NCBI GenBank assembly: GCA_002501695.1 | Contig: DANZ01000002.1 | Span: 1 to 15,065 of the forward strand | Length of the DNA: 15,065 nucleotides | Origin: Methanolobus sp. UBA474 | GTDB lineage: Archaea > Halobacteriota > Methanosarcinia > Methanosarcinales > Methanosarcinaceae | Reading direction: 5' to 3' | Part shown: positions 1 to 6,957 of the stretch, one piece after another | How the letters are laid out: every line of letters starts with the position of its first letter | Numbering within the stretch: position 1 is the stretch's first letter | Translations under genes and position numbers: made by a program | The notes under the pieces: model-generated | What the model was told of the DNA's origin: nothing | Seen by the model: only the letters and a program-made list of their open reading frames with translations | Database searches by the model: none

Positions 1-819
1 CATGCTTTCAAAGCTGTTCCCGAGGAATAATCCTTTCCGGATTATCTCATGGGACTGGACGCGGGCAAACCTGAAGCCCATTGAGGCGGCCAGCAGGAGC
101 GCAGGTATCTCTATGATGCCGTGAGGCACTATGGATATGATGAAATATGTGAGATCGTAAAGGACCCCGACATGCATCCCTTCTATTCCGAACATCTCAA
201 AGCCGGTCATCAGCCCGTTGAAAATGAAGAAGGCCAGTAATATCCCCATCAATGACCCATTCACTATCAATATCAGGAAAGGTATCGTATATGGGAGCAT
301 GTAAGCAAGCATCCGGTAATCTTCCCGGCTATAGCCGCAGTATTTCCAGAACCCGTCCTTTGCAGTATCGTTTGCGGTAGTATAGGGAAAATCAGCATCC
401 AGGTAATGCGCAAGCCTCTGGAGCATTCTGTTAGCAGGCATAAGCATCCTTTCAAAGACAATGGAGAAAGAAGCGTATATGCGATGACCCGGCCTGAGCC
501 GGATATCCGATATCAACAGGGGGTGAATAAGCAGGAACAGCCCCGTACCCGCGGATGCGCTAAGGGCAGCTATGCTGTTAAAAATGAATATCGCCCACAT
601 CGGGCTGATGTACTCTGCGGTTACCATAACCTTGGCCGTTGCTGCAGAGGCTGTGGAAACAATGGCTTCGTTTACCGGGGCAGGCTCTGCAGCAATGAAC
701 ATGAAGGTGTAAAGGAACATACTGAACACAAATCCTGCCAGTACTGACAGGATGAATGTCCTTGCAGACCACAGGAGGTCTTTATGCCTGATGGAGAAAG
801 GATTAGTGTTTTCTGGCAT
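1..819 (-). CDS. SpoIIM-family (stage II sporulation protein M-related) integral membrane protein, 3' end cut by window
   Basis: The frame is open from the ATG at 819 to the left edge, giving 273 residues without a stop, so the protein is truncated only by the window. Hydrophobic segments lie at about residues 21-44, 70-103, 171-204 and 219-249, so it is a multi-pass membrane protein. The motif PHGIIEIPALLLAASMGF at 232-249 matches the signature P-H-G-x-x-E-x-P-A of the SpoIIM/DUF95 family, which occurs in many archaea that do not sporulate and whose function there is unknown. No Shine-Dalgarno sequence precedes the ATG, but a TATAAATA box lies about 30 bp upstream, which fits a leaderless or nearly leaderless transcript. 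It is transcribed away from the KaiC-like gene. Family assignment is fairly sure; role is not known. Confidence 0.85.
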   Translation of the reverse strand, partial: MPENTNPFSIRHKDLLWSARTFILSVLAGFVFSMFLYTFMFIAAEPAPVNEAIVSTASAATAKVMVTAEYISPMWAIFIFNSIAALSASAGTGLFLLIHPLLISDIRLRPGHRIYASFSIVFERMLMPANRMLQRLAHYLDADFPYTTANDTAKDGFWKYCGYSREDYRMLAYMLPYTIPFLILIVNGSLMGILLAFFIFNGLMTGFEMFGIEGMHVGVLYDLTYFIISIVPHGIIEIPALLLAASMGFRFARVQSHEIIRKGLFLGNSFESM

Positions 820-848
820 GTTTGACTATTTACGGGAACTTATTGTTG

Positions 849-856
849 TATTTATA
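849..856 (-). promoter_or_regulatory. TATA box of the SpoIIM-family gene
   Basis: TATAAATA on the minus strand, its near edge 30 bp upstream of the ATG at 819. Archaeal start sites normally lie about 25 bp downstream of the TATA centre, so the transcript would begin within about 10 nt of the ATG, consistent with the missing Shine-Dalgarno sequence. Confidence 0.55.
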
Positions 857-981
857 CGATGGCGCTTATGGGCATTTATTTAATGCTCTTTTTATAATAT
901 CCAATCGATGCATTAAAATATATTGCAGTTTTATAATACTCGTAAAAGTATATTATCTTACTTATATACGAGGTAGTATCT

Positions 982-1725
982 ATGAGAACACCTACAGGAA
1001 TAGAAGGATTCGATGATCTGGTACAGGGAGGTCTCCTGTCCGAAAGGGTCTATGTGCTGAGCGGCCCTCCAGGCAGCGGGAAAACCACTTTTGGTATACA
1101 GTTCCTTGCACACGGTGCCTCCAGGGGCGAAGTAGGGCTATACGCAACACTGCTCGAATGCCCTCAGAACATCATCAACGATATGTCCAACTATGCAATG
1201 AACATCACATCTCTCATCAAAATGCAGAAGCTTCTCTTTGCAGATCTGGGTCCGAGGATGGAATACGGGTATATGGATGAGCTGAACGAGTTCGTTACAA
1301 CGGATTATACCGTAGGCAGGACATCCAGTGAAAGTGAGGCTCCGTCCCCTTCCATGGTCTTCAAGGAAATAGCCGCATATGTATCTGAATATGATGTCAA
1401 GCGCCTTGTCATAGATTCGGTGTCAGCTATAAGGTTCACTACAAACGACTTCTCCCTGCAGGAGAAAGAGATGAGCAGATTCATACGCAATCTGAAGAAA
1501 CTTGGCTGTACTACCGTGCTGCTGTCCGAGATGACAGATCCGACTGCGTATTCCACAGAGCAGTTTGCTGCACACGGTGTAATTTTCATGCACAACTTCC
1601 TGTATGACAAGACAATGACACGGGCCATCCAGGTCATCAAGATGCGCGGCACAAAGCATGATTGTAATATGCGCTCTGTCAGTTTCACGGAAAAGGGCCT
1701 GAGGATCGAAGGTTATCTGGAATAA
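982..1725 (+). CDS. Single-domain KaiC/RadA-like RecA-superfamily ATPase
   Basis: A 247-residue P-loop ATPase of the KaiC-like family, one RecA-type domain long (cyanobacterial KaiC has two). Walker A is GPPGSGKTT at 28-36 and Walker B is RLVIDS with D145. The opening PTGIEGFDDLVQGGL and the late segment RAIQVIKMRGTKHD (about 214-227) are typical KaiC features; the latter lies at the subunit interface in KaiC. The paired catalytic glutamates that follow the second strand in KaiC appear here as LLECPQNI (57-64), with only E59 kept. Such archaeal proteins are usually regulatory or signalling ATPases; the target here is unknown. GAGGTA at 970-975 lies 6 nt before the ATG and supports this start. 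The next gene follows after 10 bp and is probably cotranscribed. Confidence 0.88.
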   Translation: MRTPTGIEGFDDLVQGGLLSERVYVLSGPPGSGKTTFGIQFLAHGASRGEVGLYATLLECPQNIINDMSNYAMNITSLIKMQKLLFADLGPRMEYGYMDELNEFVTTDYTVGRTSSESEAPSPSMVFKEIAAYVSEYDVKRLVIDSVSAIRFTTNDFSLQEKEMSRFIRNLKKLGCTTVLLSEMTDPTAYSTEQFAAHGVIFMHNFLYDKTMTRAIQVIKMRGTKHDCNMRSVSFTEKGLRIEGYLE

Positions 1726-1735
1726 TAGGTGTCCT

Positions 1736-2245
1736 ATGGTCGCACTATTCAAAAAAGAAAAGCACAGCAAGGTAATATCCGAGGCAGACAGGGCCCACCT
1801 TGCCGAGGTTTCCCGGAAACTAGGATTTGAAGTGGGTTACCACAGGCATTCGGAAATTGGCTGGGTCCAGGAACAGCTCTCCAGGCTTTACAGCTTTGCC
1901 GAGGAATACGACCTCCGGGATTTTGCCCGTGACAGCTATTTAAGTGGGAAAGAAGAAGGAGCAAAAGCAAAAGAAAGGGATACAAAATCAGGACTGAGAG
2001 GTACAGGTGTTGACAGCGCAACGGAGCCTGAGAGATCTGTGATCGTCCCGGTGGAACGTCCGGTCACATCCACATCCTTTTCACGTAAAGAATCATACAA
2101 AGCCCAAAGACAGACCATAGAGGCTTCCTCTGCTGCCATACAGCAGCCCACGATGGTTGACCTGCCGGAAAGCGTACAACTCCCAAAATCAGTTGAAATG
2201 CCTTCTATGCTGGAGGGCTCCAAACATCTTCTGCCCAGAAAATAG
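1736..2245 (+). CDS. Unrecognised 169-aa protein downstream of the KaiC-like ATPase
   Basis: I do not recognise a family. The first 70 or so residues look folded and mixed alpha/beta or helical (AHLAEVSRKLGFEVGYHRHS, then a helix around 42-68 rich in E, Y and R). The rest, from about 72, is low in complexity: a K/E/A run (GKEEGAKAKERD), many S, T, P and E residues, and a short repeat LPESV/LPKSV at 143-153, ending in a basic tail. No signal peptide or membrane segment is visible. TAGGTG at 1725-1730 is placed as a Shine-Dalgarno sequence and the gene starts 10 bp after the ATPase stop, so it is probably its cotranscribed partner, perhaps an adaptor with a flexible tail. It stops with TAG 1 bp from the convergent GTPase gene. 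Confidence 0.75.
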   Translation: MVALFKKEKHSKVISEADRAHLAEVSRKLGFEVGYHRHSEIGWVQEQLSRLYSFAEEYDLRDFARDSYLSGKEEGAKAKERDTKSGLRGTGVDSATEPERSVIVPVERPVTSTSFSRKESYKAQRQTIEASSAAIQQPTMVDLPESVQLPKSVEMPSMLEGSKHLLPRK

Positions 2246-2246
2246 T

Positions 2247-3284
2247 TCAGTGGCTGTATCCGAAGGCAACGAATCTCTGCTTGCCGTCGAGATTTGCCAG
2301 GACGAACCTGTCATCCTTACTATAGGATATTTCTTTTGTCCCGGCCAGCTCCAGCAGGTACTTTTTTCCGGCCTTTGCTTTTTCTGCGTCCTTTCCTTCG
2401 GAGCTTATGCTTTTTACTTTTACAGGTGCTGACTGCAGGCCAACGAAAAGGTGCAGCATATCTCCTACTGCAAACTCCTTTGCCAGTTGCGAGAGAGTGC
2501 ATTCAAGGGTGATGTCCTCCACGACATTCTCATGTGCTGACAGGACAAACCCTCTTTCTATATCCTTTGACTGTATGTTCTTAAGTGCAAGGCCGACCCT
2601 TGCACCCGCGGGCGCGCTCTTGACATCAACATCATGCATCTGAATGGAACGTATCTCCAGGTCTTTTTTACCCGGATATGCAACCATCTTATCCTTAGCA
2701 TGTATTGTTCCCTGTAATACGGCTCCCAGCACAACGCACCCTATTCCTGTCACGTTAAAGGACTGGTCGATCACCACGCGAGCAGGCAGGCTATCCAGGC
2801 TCCTTTGCTCGGCATCTACCCTGTCACCCATTGAGAATATTATCTCCTTGAGCTCTTCCATGCCTTCGAAAGTAGTTGTGGAAACAGTATGGTACTGCCA
2901 GTTCTCAAGTACTGTTCCTTTTGTTATCTTCCTGAGTTTCTCTTTCATTTCCTCAAGGGCCAGAGGATATGACAGGTCCGCTTTGGTCTGGACAATAATG
3001 CCATGCCTGTATCCTAAAAGATCAAGGGAGATTATACACTCTGCTGCCAGAGGGTCCAGCCCCTGCGGAGGTATGCACAGCATGGCTATATCTGAAAGAT
3101 TAAGTGCTGTCAGAAGGGATTTCACAGATGCCGGATATCCTGTCGCATCAATGGTCGTGAGCACCTTGTCATTCTTGGCATAATCATACATAGTGATATC
3201 AGTAACACTGCCTTTTTTGCCCAGTTTCCCGGCAAGAGTGGTCTTCCCACTCTTTTCACTTCCAATGATAGCAATCTTAGTCAT
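2247..3284 (-). CDS. SelB-like / EF-Tu domain-containing GTPase paralogue with altered G motifs
   Basis: A 345-residue translation-factor-type protein: a compact G domain (about 1-155) followed by an EF-Tu domain-2 barrel (about 168-248, with the usual GIGCVVLGAVLQGTIHAKD segment split over 180-198) and a third barrel (about 250-345). G1 is GSEKSGKTT at 8-16, G3 is DATGY at 47-51 and G4 is TKAD at 100-103. Canonical factors have DxxGH and NKxD, so the histidine that positions the hydrolytic water is Tyr and the G4 Asn is Thr; the switch I region is also very short. This fits the archaeal SelB-like (aSelBL) group that is distinct from true selenocysteine SelB. Binding to tRNA or ribosome is inference. 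GGAG at 3294-3297 lies 9 nt before the ATG. It follows the RNA ligase by 54 bp and may have its own TATA box near 3326-3331. Confidence 0.85.
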   Translation of the reverse strand: MTKIAIIGSEKSGKTTLAGKLGKKGSVTDITMYDYAKNDKVLTTIDATGYPASVKSLLTALNLSDIAMLCIPPQGLDPLAAECIISLDLLGYRHGIIVQTKADLSYPLALEEMKEKLRKITKGTVLENWQYHTVSTTTFEGMEELKEIIFSMGDRVDAEQRSLDSLPARVVIDQSFNVTGIGCVVLGAVLQGTIHAKDKMVAYPGKKDLEIRSIQMHDVDVKSAPAGARVGLALKNIQSKDIERGFVLSAHENVVEDITLECTLSQLAKEFAVGDMLHLFVGLQSAPVKVKSISSEGKDAEKAKAGKKYLLELAGTKEISYSKDDRFVLANLDGKQRFVAFGYSH

Positions 3285-3338
3285 GTGAGCATTCTCCAGT
3301 ATGGTCTTACGATAAATGTTTTTACATATATTTCTTTT

Positions 3339-4496
3339 TCACGACCAGAGCTGGCCTTCGATGATGCCTAAAGTTTTGTCTGTTGTGCTCTTGTTCATTT
3401 TCCTGATATTGACAACATATTCATCACCTATACGTTCGAGCGGGCTGAATATGACATCAAGGCCCAGCCGTTCAAGATACATCCTAAATCTGTCGATGGT
3501 GCTTTCATCTTTTACCCTTATGCGCACATCATCCCGGATGCGCTCCCCTTCCTGCACGCGGAGGATCGATTCCCTCATCGGCCTGATTATACTTTCTCCA
3601 AGCCGGAGGCATCTGTCCTTAATTTCTTCCTCGCTCTCGTTCCATTCTACGGACTGAAAACCTTCCCTCACCACTCTTGCGAACAGGTAATCCTTGCCGG
3701 ATTCATTGTAGAACCTGAATCCATGGCGCAGATCGGCACAGTTGGTTTGCGAGGTTGTGTATTTCAATGGTTGCAATATCATTGAGGGGTCCTTGATTAT
3801 AACGCCCTCATGCTCCTTTTTACCCAGCTCGGTTATTATTTCCCTTATCCTGTCAGCAGCCTCTCCCAGTTCGAACTCGCCAAGCAGCTCGACCTGAGTA
3901 AAACCATAATCACTGGCAAGCTCCCGCCTTTCATGAAGCGGTAAAGCAATTCCTTCTCTGGAGCGGATATCAAAAACAAAGAACTCGAGCGAGTCCACCC
4001 CGTATATGTCCTTTGGCACGTAGGGGTTATCAGGTCCCACCATCTCGCCATAGACCACATATTCCGGATAGTCCTTAAAAAAGTCATGTTCAAGCAGGTG
4101 CCCGGAACGTTCGCTGGAGTAAGGGCAGACATGGCCGCTGCGTGTAAATGCAACCAGCTCGCCTTTATGCTCGATGACCCGGACATTATAGCCGTTCATC
4201 TTTTCTTCAACAGCAACAGAATATATATCTTTGAAATGGTTCTTCAGAGCAGGAGCAAGCATAATGGCTCTTTTTATCTTAGGGAATCCCTGAATGAGCT
4301 CAAAGCCATTTCCCACCTTAACCAGTACGCTGCCCTCATCTATCTTTCCCACATTGCTGCTGAACCGGAAAAAATCCTCATATTCTCCCCAGTCCTGCAG
4401 TATCACTTTCTTTTCAAGGAGCTCTGAAAATCTTAAAGGCGGCAATCCCGGGGACTCTGCCGCCTTTCCGATATCGGTCTCATTTTCAAGGTTCAT
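3339..4496 (-). CDS. Rnl3-type archaeal ATP-dependent RNA ligase (Pab1020/MthRnl family)
   Basis: A 385-residue nucleotidyltransferase that should join 5'-phosphate and 3'-OH RNA ends through an enzyme-adenylate. The nucleotidyltransferase motifs are in order: motif I KMNG at 99-102 with K99 as the AMP-accepting lysine, FTRSG at 117-121 (Ia), EFFVFDI at 171-177 (III/IIIa), EGVIIK at 230-235 (IV) and PLKYTT with K245 (V). Length and the helical C-terminal region (about 285-385) match the homodimeric Pab1020 and MthRnl enzymes, which circularise RNA in vitro, rather than DNA ligases, which are longer and carry an OB fold. It lies 21 bp after the upstream CBS gene with no clear Shine-Dalgarno sequence. 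DNA-adenylating activity is possible too, since some members of this family adenylate DNA. Confidence 0.9.
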   Translation of the reverse strand: MNLENETDIGKAAESPGLPPLRFSELLEKKVILQDWGEYEDFFRFSSNVGKIDEGSVLVKVGNGFELIQGFPKIKRAIMLAPALKNHFKDIYSVAVEEKMNGYNVRVIEHKGELVAFTRSGHVCPYSSERSGHLLEHDFFKDYPEYVVYGEMVGPDNPYVPKDIYGVDSLEFFVFDIRSREGIALPLHERRELASDYGFTQVELLGEFELGEAADRIREIITELGKKEHEGVIIKDPSMILQPLKYTTSQTNCADLRHGFRFYNESGKDYLFARVVREGFQSVEWNESEEEIKDRCLRLGESIIRPMRESILRVQEGERIRDDVRIRVKDESTIDRFRMYLERLGLDVIFSPLERIGDEYVVNIRKMNKSTTDKTLGIIEGQLWS

Positions 4497-4517
4497 GTCT
4501 TTACGTTAAGGCACTGC

Positions 4518-5294
4518 TCACTGCGCAAGCCCATTGACAATGTTTCTCCTTGTAACAAGCCCTACCATCTGCTCTTCAAGATTAACTACCGGCACGCCGC
4601 CGATATTCTCATCAAGCATGAGCTTTGCAACGTCCTTGATGGGAGTGTTGGTATAGACGGTCTTGACGCCCATTTTCATTATATCTTCCACAATGAGGTT
4701 CTTTATACGTGCGTCCTGTTTGTTGCCATCGACAATGTCACGGAAGGAGCGCATTGCTTTTGCAATATCCTTCTCGGTGACTATCCCTACCAGCTTGTCA
4801 TCATCTATCACAGGTACCCTTCCGATGTTATTGTCAAGCATGAGGCGCCTCACATGGTTCACACGGTCAGCGGGGTGTGCTACAATGGGATTTTTTTGCA
4901 TGACCTCGGCTACATATCCCTTCAGGTCGTTGCTCATGAGGAGCTCTGTCGGTGTCACCCAGCCAAGAACCTTTTCATTATCGACTACTATCATCACTCC
5001 TCCGTTACGGGCCATGAGGGTGACAGCATCCGTTACCTTGGTACCTGGAAGCACTTTCACGTAATTATCAGATACCGCAGTTGCGACGTGCAGGGAAGAA
5101 GCAGGCATGCTCCCCTTTTTGCGGGTCCCGAGTTCCTTTGTAAGGTTCCTCATTGTGAGCACCCCCATGATCTTATCATCATGCTTGACAAGGAGGCGCC
5201 TTGTCCCTTTCTTCTCCATTATATCAAGTGCATGAGAGATAGTATCTGCCTTATCGATGCATACAGGTTCTGACATTATGTCCTTAACTTCCAT
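4518..5294 (-). CDS. Four-CBS-domain protein (258 aa)
   Basis: The protein consists almost only of CBS motifs, at about residues 7-55, 70-120, 131-180 and 205-256, that is two Bateman modules. Each shows the usual pattern of a DIM or VM entry, a helix, a hydrophobic strand with V-P or V-x-V, then GIVT/GVLT and a D or N plus helix (e.g. VEDIM at 202, GGVPVV at 232, GLVTRRNI at 245). CBS pairs commonly bind AMP, ADP, ATP, NAD or S-adenosylmethionine and regulate a partner. No catalytic or DNA-binding domain is fused. AGAGGT at 5301-5306 lies 6 nt before the ATG. It stands 66 bp after another four-CBS gene and 21 bp before the RNA ligase, so an operon is likely. Ligand and partner cannot be told from sequence. 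Confidence 0.92.
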   Translation of the reverse strand: MEVKDIMSEPVCIDKADTISHALDIMEKKGTRRLLVKHDDKIMGVLTMRNLTKELGTRKKGSMPASSLHVATAVSDNYVKVLPGTKVTDAVTLMARNGGVMIVVDNEKVLGWVTPTELLMSNDLKGYVAEVMQKNPIVAHPADRVNHVRRLMLDNNIGRVPVIDDDKLVGIVTEKDIAKAMRSFRDIVDGNKQDARIKNLIVEDIMKMGVKTVYTNTPIKDVAKLMLDENIGGVPVVNLEEQMVGLVTRRNIVNGLAQ

Positions 5295-5360
5295 AATTTT
5301 ACCTCTGTGTTATATTTTTGCCTTCTCACATTTCTGGCTTGTCGACTTCTGTTCAGGTAT

Positions 5361-6203
5361 TTATTGAGCGGCCCGGAGTACATCCTTCCTGCTGATCATG
5401 CTCACGATCTCATCCCTGTTAATTACCGGGAGGCTGATGACATGTTCTTCCAGCATGAGCTTTGCAACATTGACCACCTTGTCATCGACAGCTACACCCG
5501 GCGGCATGTCCGACATGATATCCTCGGCAACAAGCGGAACGTCTTTGATATAGCGGTACGTCTTCTGACCGGCGGGAGTAGACTTGCGTGCCATCTTTAT
5601 GCTCTTTGACTGCATATTCCCTTCATTGTCTACCATGATGTTCAGTGCCACATTGCTCGTTGTGATTATCCCTACCGCCTCGTTGGAGTCATCGGTGACA
5701 ATTACCCTGTTCACCTCGTGCTTTTCCATCTCCTGGACAACATGATTTATAGTGTGGTGCCTGTGTACAAAGATAATATCATCAGCCATCACATCCGATA
5801 CCCTCATTTTGATGTCCTGCTGCTGGGATATATATCTCATGATATCTGTTCCCGTAACTATCCCTACGACATTGTCCTTGACCACGACAAGGGAGTTGAT
5901 CCCATTCTCCAGCATCAGATTGGTTGCCTGCGATATTGAGGCACCCGGATAGATCGATATCGGTGCATCGTTCATCACCATGTTGACCGGGATCTTGTCT
6001 ATCGGTCTTCTGCGCCACATAGGTTCTGCCTGTGCAAGTCTTCTGCTCAGGTCGGTCTTTGTGACTATGCCGACCATTTTTCCATTCCCTGTGACCACAA
6101 GGGTGCTTATCTTATGTTTTAGCATCAGGTTTCTTGCATGTGCCACGTTTTCTTCCGGCGTTATTGTAAATACCGGCGAACTCATAATGTCTCCAACATT
6201 CAT
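5361..6203 (-). CDS. Four-CBS-domain protein (280 aa), first gene of the CBS-ligase-GTPase block
   Basis: Four CBS motifs at about residues 7-55, 76-124, 138-190 and 228-279. The first three end in the GIVT-K/G-T-D or GIITT pattern; the fourth keeps only SMISRKDV. Linkers include an unusual Trp/Arg-rich stretch MWRRRPID (62-69) between motifs 1 and 2 and a basic stretch rich in K, S and R (about 198-220) between motifs 3 and 4. The opening MNVGDIMSSPV resembles MEVKDIMSEPV of the next gene, so the two are probably paralogues from a local duplication, now well diverged. GGAGG at 6212-6216 precedes the ATG by 8 nt, and a TATA box lies at 6271-6280. It is probably the promoter-proximal gene of the minus-strand block running to 2247. 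Confidence 0.92.
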   Translation of the reverse strand: MNVGDIMSSPVFTITPEENVAHARNLMLKHKISTLVVTGNGKMVGIVTKTDLSRRLAQAEPMWRRRPIDKIPVNMVMNDAPISIYPGASISQATNLMLENGINSLVVVKDNVVGIVTGTDIMRYISQQQDIKMRVSDVMADDIIFVHRHHTINHVVQEMEKHEVNRVIVTDDSNEAVGIITTSNVALNIMVDNEGNMQSKSIKMARKSTPAGQKTYRYIKDVPLVAEDIMSDMPPGVAVDDKVVNVAKLMLEEHVISLPVINRDEIVSMISRKDVLRAAQ

Positions 6204-6270
6204 GGTCTTCCTCCATCCAATGTTCTTATTTCCTTATTCTTTCTTATACCGTGCGCAGAAAACACCGCCC

Positions 6271-6280
6271 TTAATATAGT
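6271..6280 (-). promoter_or_regulatory. TATA box for the CBS-ligase-GTPase block
   Basis: ACTATATTAA on the minus strand, about 70 bp upstream of the ATG at 6203. A start about 25 bp downstream would give a leader of roughly 45 nt containing the GGAGG Shine-Dalgarno sequence at 6212-6216. Confidence 0.45.
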
Positions 6281-6316
6281 CGTTAATGTCTGAAGGTGCT
6301 TTCCATATTGTTTTGT

Positions 6317-6454
6317 TCATGCACTGACAGGCAGACCCGTTTGCAGAAGTCCTGTTAAAGGATCGTGGCGGGTTTTCTCAGTACAGTTTTCTCTTGCAGA
6401 TTGTTTTTTATTTACAAGAGGATTACCTCCGGCTATTTCACTGAGCATGATCAT
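6317..6454 (-). CDS. Possible small ORF (45 aa), weak
   Basis: Opens MIMLSEIAGGNPLVNKKQ and ends GLLQTGLPVSA before TGA. The composition looks protein-like, with charged and hydrophobic residues mixed and no cysteine-rich artefact. Its ATG overlaps the stop of an upstream open stretch in the same direction (ATGA, 6451-6454). It lacks a Shine-Dalgarno sequence and I recognise no homologue, so it may equally be a chance frame or part of a decayed gene. Confidence 0.2.
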   Translation of the reverse strand: MIMLSEIAGGNPLVNKKQSARENCTEKTRHDPLTGLLQTGLPVSA

Positions 6455-6938
6455 CGTGTATCAATGATGGCTACACAAGGTGTCAAGGCCATGTCCATCG
6501 TTGCTGTGATGCCTCCCTCTTTAAGTTCATATGGTTGAGCTCTTAGTGCTTTCTGTCTGTTCCTTGCTTAGGGTATCAGAACCGACATTTTCATTTCCTT
6601 TGAACTTTCAGGTGGACCGCCATTTTAAGCAGACTATTCGAAGTTGTTATGGTTTTAAATACATAACATTGCACTGTGTTACCAGCGACAATCCGGGCAT
6701 CAGCTCATTTATGGAGTCCAGGGCCAGTGACCCTTTGTTAAAGAGCGACCCTTAGCATGTGTACAAATAACAATGCCGGTCTAAGCGTATGCTCTTTGTA
6801 AGCATGAATGATCCTGCTTTTCCTGTAAGGTCCGCAAAGCTACTTTTCATTGCTTTAAAAATCGATACATACCGTTTTCCTTTATATATCGGGACAGACA
6901 TTCATTTCACCAGCTTTCATGTGTCCTTATTTTTACTG

Positions 6939-6957
6939 ACCGGTTTAAAACTGGTCA
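6939..6957 (-). terminator. Hairpin over the stop codon of the CBS-zinc ribbon gene
   Basis: The minus strand reads GACCAG-loop-CCGGTC with a 6-bp stem (one G-T pair), and the TAA stop lies in the loop. The transcript continues into an A-rich rather than a U-rich stretch, so it is not a standard terminator. Confidence 0.25.

Larger units (their letters stand above)
6204..6944. other. 741-bp spacer without a convincing gene
   Basis: This stretch holds the promoter and leader of the four-CBS gene at its left end. On the minus strand there is a 39-codon open stretch without an early start (6451-6567) whose TGA overlaps, as ATGA, the ATG of a 45-codon frame (6317-6454). Neither matches a family I know, and neither has a Shine-Dalgarno sequence. 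Small stem candidates include GTGTA...TACAC around 6455-6470. A 74-codon plus-strand frame (6531-6755) has no ribosome binding site and a composition unlike the neighbours. I see no tRNA or known RNA. Confidence 0.5.

Noticed and set aside
406..747. 113-codon plus-strand frame inside the SpoIIM-family gene
   Set aside because: The opposite strand is open for 273 codons with membrane segments and a family motif; this frame has no ribosome binding site and no recognisable features.
273..819. Possible frameshift or pseudogene in the SpoIIM-family gene, because short separate frames appear on the minus strand
   Set aside because: Manual translation from the ATG at 819 runs without a stop to position 1; the short frames are shadows in other phases.
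2243..2512. Read-through of the TAG stop at 2243 as pyrrolysine, adding about 89 codons
   Set aside because: The extension lies antisense to the GTPase gene, has no recognisable composition, and TAG occurs here as an ordinary stop; no pyl genes are in the window.
6531..6755. 74-codon plus-strand frame in the 6204-6944 spacer
   Set aside because: No ribosome binding site, composition rich in S, F and C like a chance frame, and no family resemblance.
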